Positions 63,541 to 64,000 of a DNA stretch of 64,000 nucleotides are shown here, one piece after another. The stretch lies in NCBI RefSeq assembly GCF_006152065.1, contig NZ_VDFW01000013.1, forward strand, positions 62,001-126,000. Reading direction: 5' to 3'. The DNA is from Amycolatopsis alkalitolerans (GTDB lineage: Bacteria > Actinomycetota > Actinomycetes > Mycobacteriales > Pseudonocardiaceae). The notes under the pieces were generated by a model. It was not told the DNA's origin. It was given only the letters and a program-made list of their open reading frames with translations, and made no database searches. Positions within the stretch are counted from its first letter, which is position 1. Each line of letters starts with the position of its first letter. Both the position numbers and the translations under genes were made by a program.

Positions 63541-64000
63541 GTGTCGGTGACCGATGACGCCATCGAGGCGATCAAGCAGATGATCGTGGACGGCGAACTG
63601 AAGCCCGGCGAGCGGCTCCCGCGCGAACCGGATCTCGCGGAACGGCTCGGCCTTTCCCGCAACTCGCTGCGCGAGGCGGTGCGCGCGCTTTCGCTCATCC
63701 ACGTACTCGACGTCCGCCGCGGCGACGGCACGTACGTGACGAGCCTCGAACCGTCGTTGCTGATGGACGCGATGGGGTTCGTGGTGGATTTCCACCGCGA
63801 CGACACGGTGCTGCAGTTCCTCGAGGCGCGTCGCGTCGTCGAACCGGTCGTCACCGAGATGGCGGCGATCCGGATGTCCACGGAGGACATCGACGGGCTC
63901 GCCGTGCTGCTCGACTCGCTGGACGAGGCGCCGACCGTGGAGCAGCTGGTGGACAACGACCTGGAGTTCCACCGCCGGATCGCCGCCGGCTCCGGCAACG
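63541..64000 (+). CDS. FadR-type GntR regulator (3' end outside the window)
   Basis: The first 153 residues are present: a GntR winged helix (IKQMIVDGELKPGERLPREP, LAERLGLSRNSLREAVRALS, VLDVRRGDGTYVTSLEP) and the beginning of an FCD domain (ARRVVEPVVTEMAAIRMSTED, NDLEFHRRIAAGSGN). The GTG start follows GGAAGGAGCGGGGCC. It is cut by the window end; target genes probably lie to the right. Confidence 0.88.
   Translation, partial: MSVTDDAIEAIKQMIVDGELKPGERLPREPDLAERLGLSRNSLREAVRALSLIHVLDVRRGDGTYVTSLEPSLLMDAMGFVVDFHRDDTVLQFLEARRVVEPVVTEMAAIRMSTEDIDGLAVLLDSLDEAPTVEQLVDNDLEFHRRIAAGSGN

Overview
The window is about 70% GC and densely packed, with GTG starts, ATGA/GTGA gene overlaps, several probably leaderless genes and families typical of high-GC Actinobacteria (LLM/F420-type oxidoreductases, ECF sigma factors with a YciI partner, AcoR-type regulators, a DevR/DosR-like hypoxia regulon). 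It looks like a chromosomal segment of a Pseudonocardiales organism of Amycolatopsis type; that placement is inferred from gene content, not measured. No tRNA, rRNA, CRISPR array, insertion sequence or phage gene was seen.

Region 1 (1-8.6 kb) is the 3' part of a propane (soluble diiron) 2-monooxygenase operon: hydroxylase small subunit, coupling protein, amidohydrolase, MIP18-type protein, zinc alcohol dehydrogenase and a dedicated GroEL-like chaperonin. EthD-domain and DoxX-family genes and a glutathione-independent formaldehyde dehydrogenase follow. The large subunit and reductase should lie just upstream of the window.

Region 2 (8.6-20 kb) is mixed: a class A penicillin-binding protein, a lysozyme-like membrane-anchored protein, a GntR regulator, an ECF sigma factor/YciI pair, an acetate-transporter-family protein, a PLP decarboxylase-like enzyme, a patatin, a flavin monooxygenase, a cupin and a membrane protein.

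Region 3 (19.4-35 kb) is the most interesting. A seven-gene minus-strand operon encodes an ArsR regulator and a complex related to group 4 hydrogenase and complex I. It has the same gene types and order as Mycobacterium tuberculosis Rv0081-Rv0087. Its large subunit has Ser/Thr where the four Ni-Fe ligand cysteines should be, so it is an energy-converting hydrogenase-related (Ehr) complex rather than a hydrogenase. Near it are hypD, hypE and hypF (without hypA, hypB or hypC), a tandem SIS-domain protein and a pyridoxamine-oxidase-like flavoprotein. Short DevR/DosR-like boxes, often in pairs about 22-24 bp apart, precede several of these genes and also a pyruvate:ferredoxin oxidoreductase operon at 51.7-56.1 kb. 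Together they suggest a low-oxygen redox regulon.

Region 4 (35-51.6 kb) is accessory catabolic DNA with many regulators: IclR with an NTF2-like protein and a carotenoid-oxygenase-family enzyme, a CapA lipoprotein, DinB/WYL, an acyl-CoA-dehydrogenase-like protein, TetR with VOC and SnoaL proteins, and an ArsR-LLM-CocE-LLM-AcoR cluster. It holds several gene ruins: a selD fragment, an SRPBCC C-terminus, a double truncation joining LysR and MFS fragments, and an internally deleted SDR.

Region 5 (51.7-64 kb) holds the PFOR operon with an NAD(P)H/ferredoxin flavoprotein, two MFS exporters, an aldo/keto reductase, a MarR regulator, a NarL-type two-component system with associated small membrane proteins, and the start of a FadR-type GntR regulator cut by the window edge.
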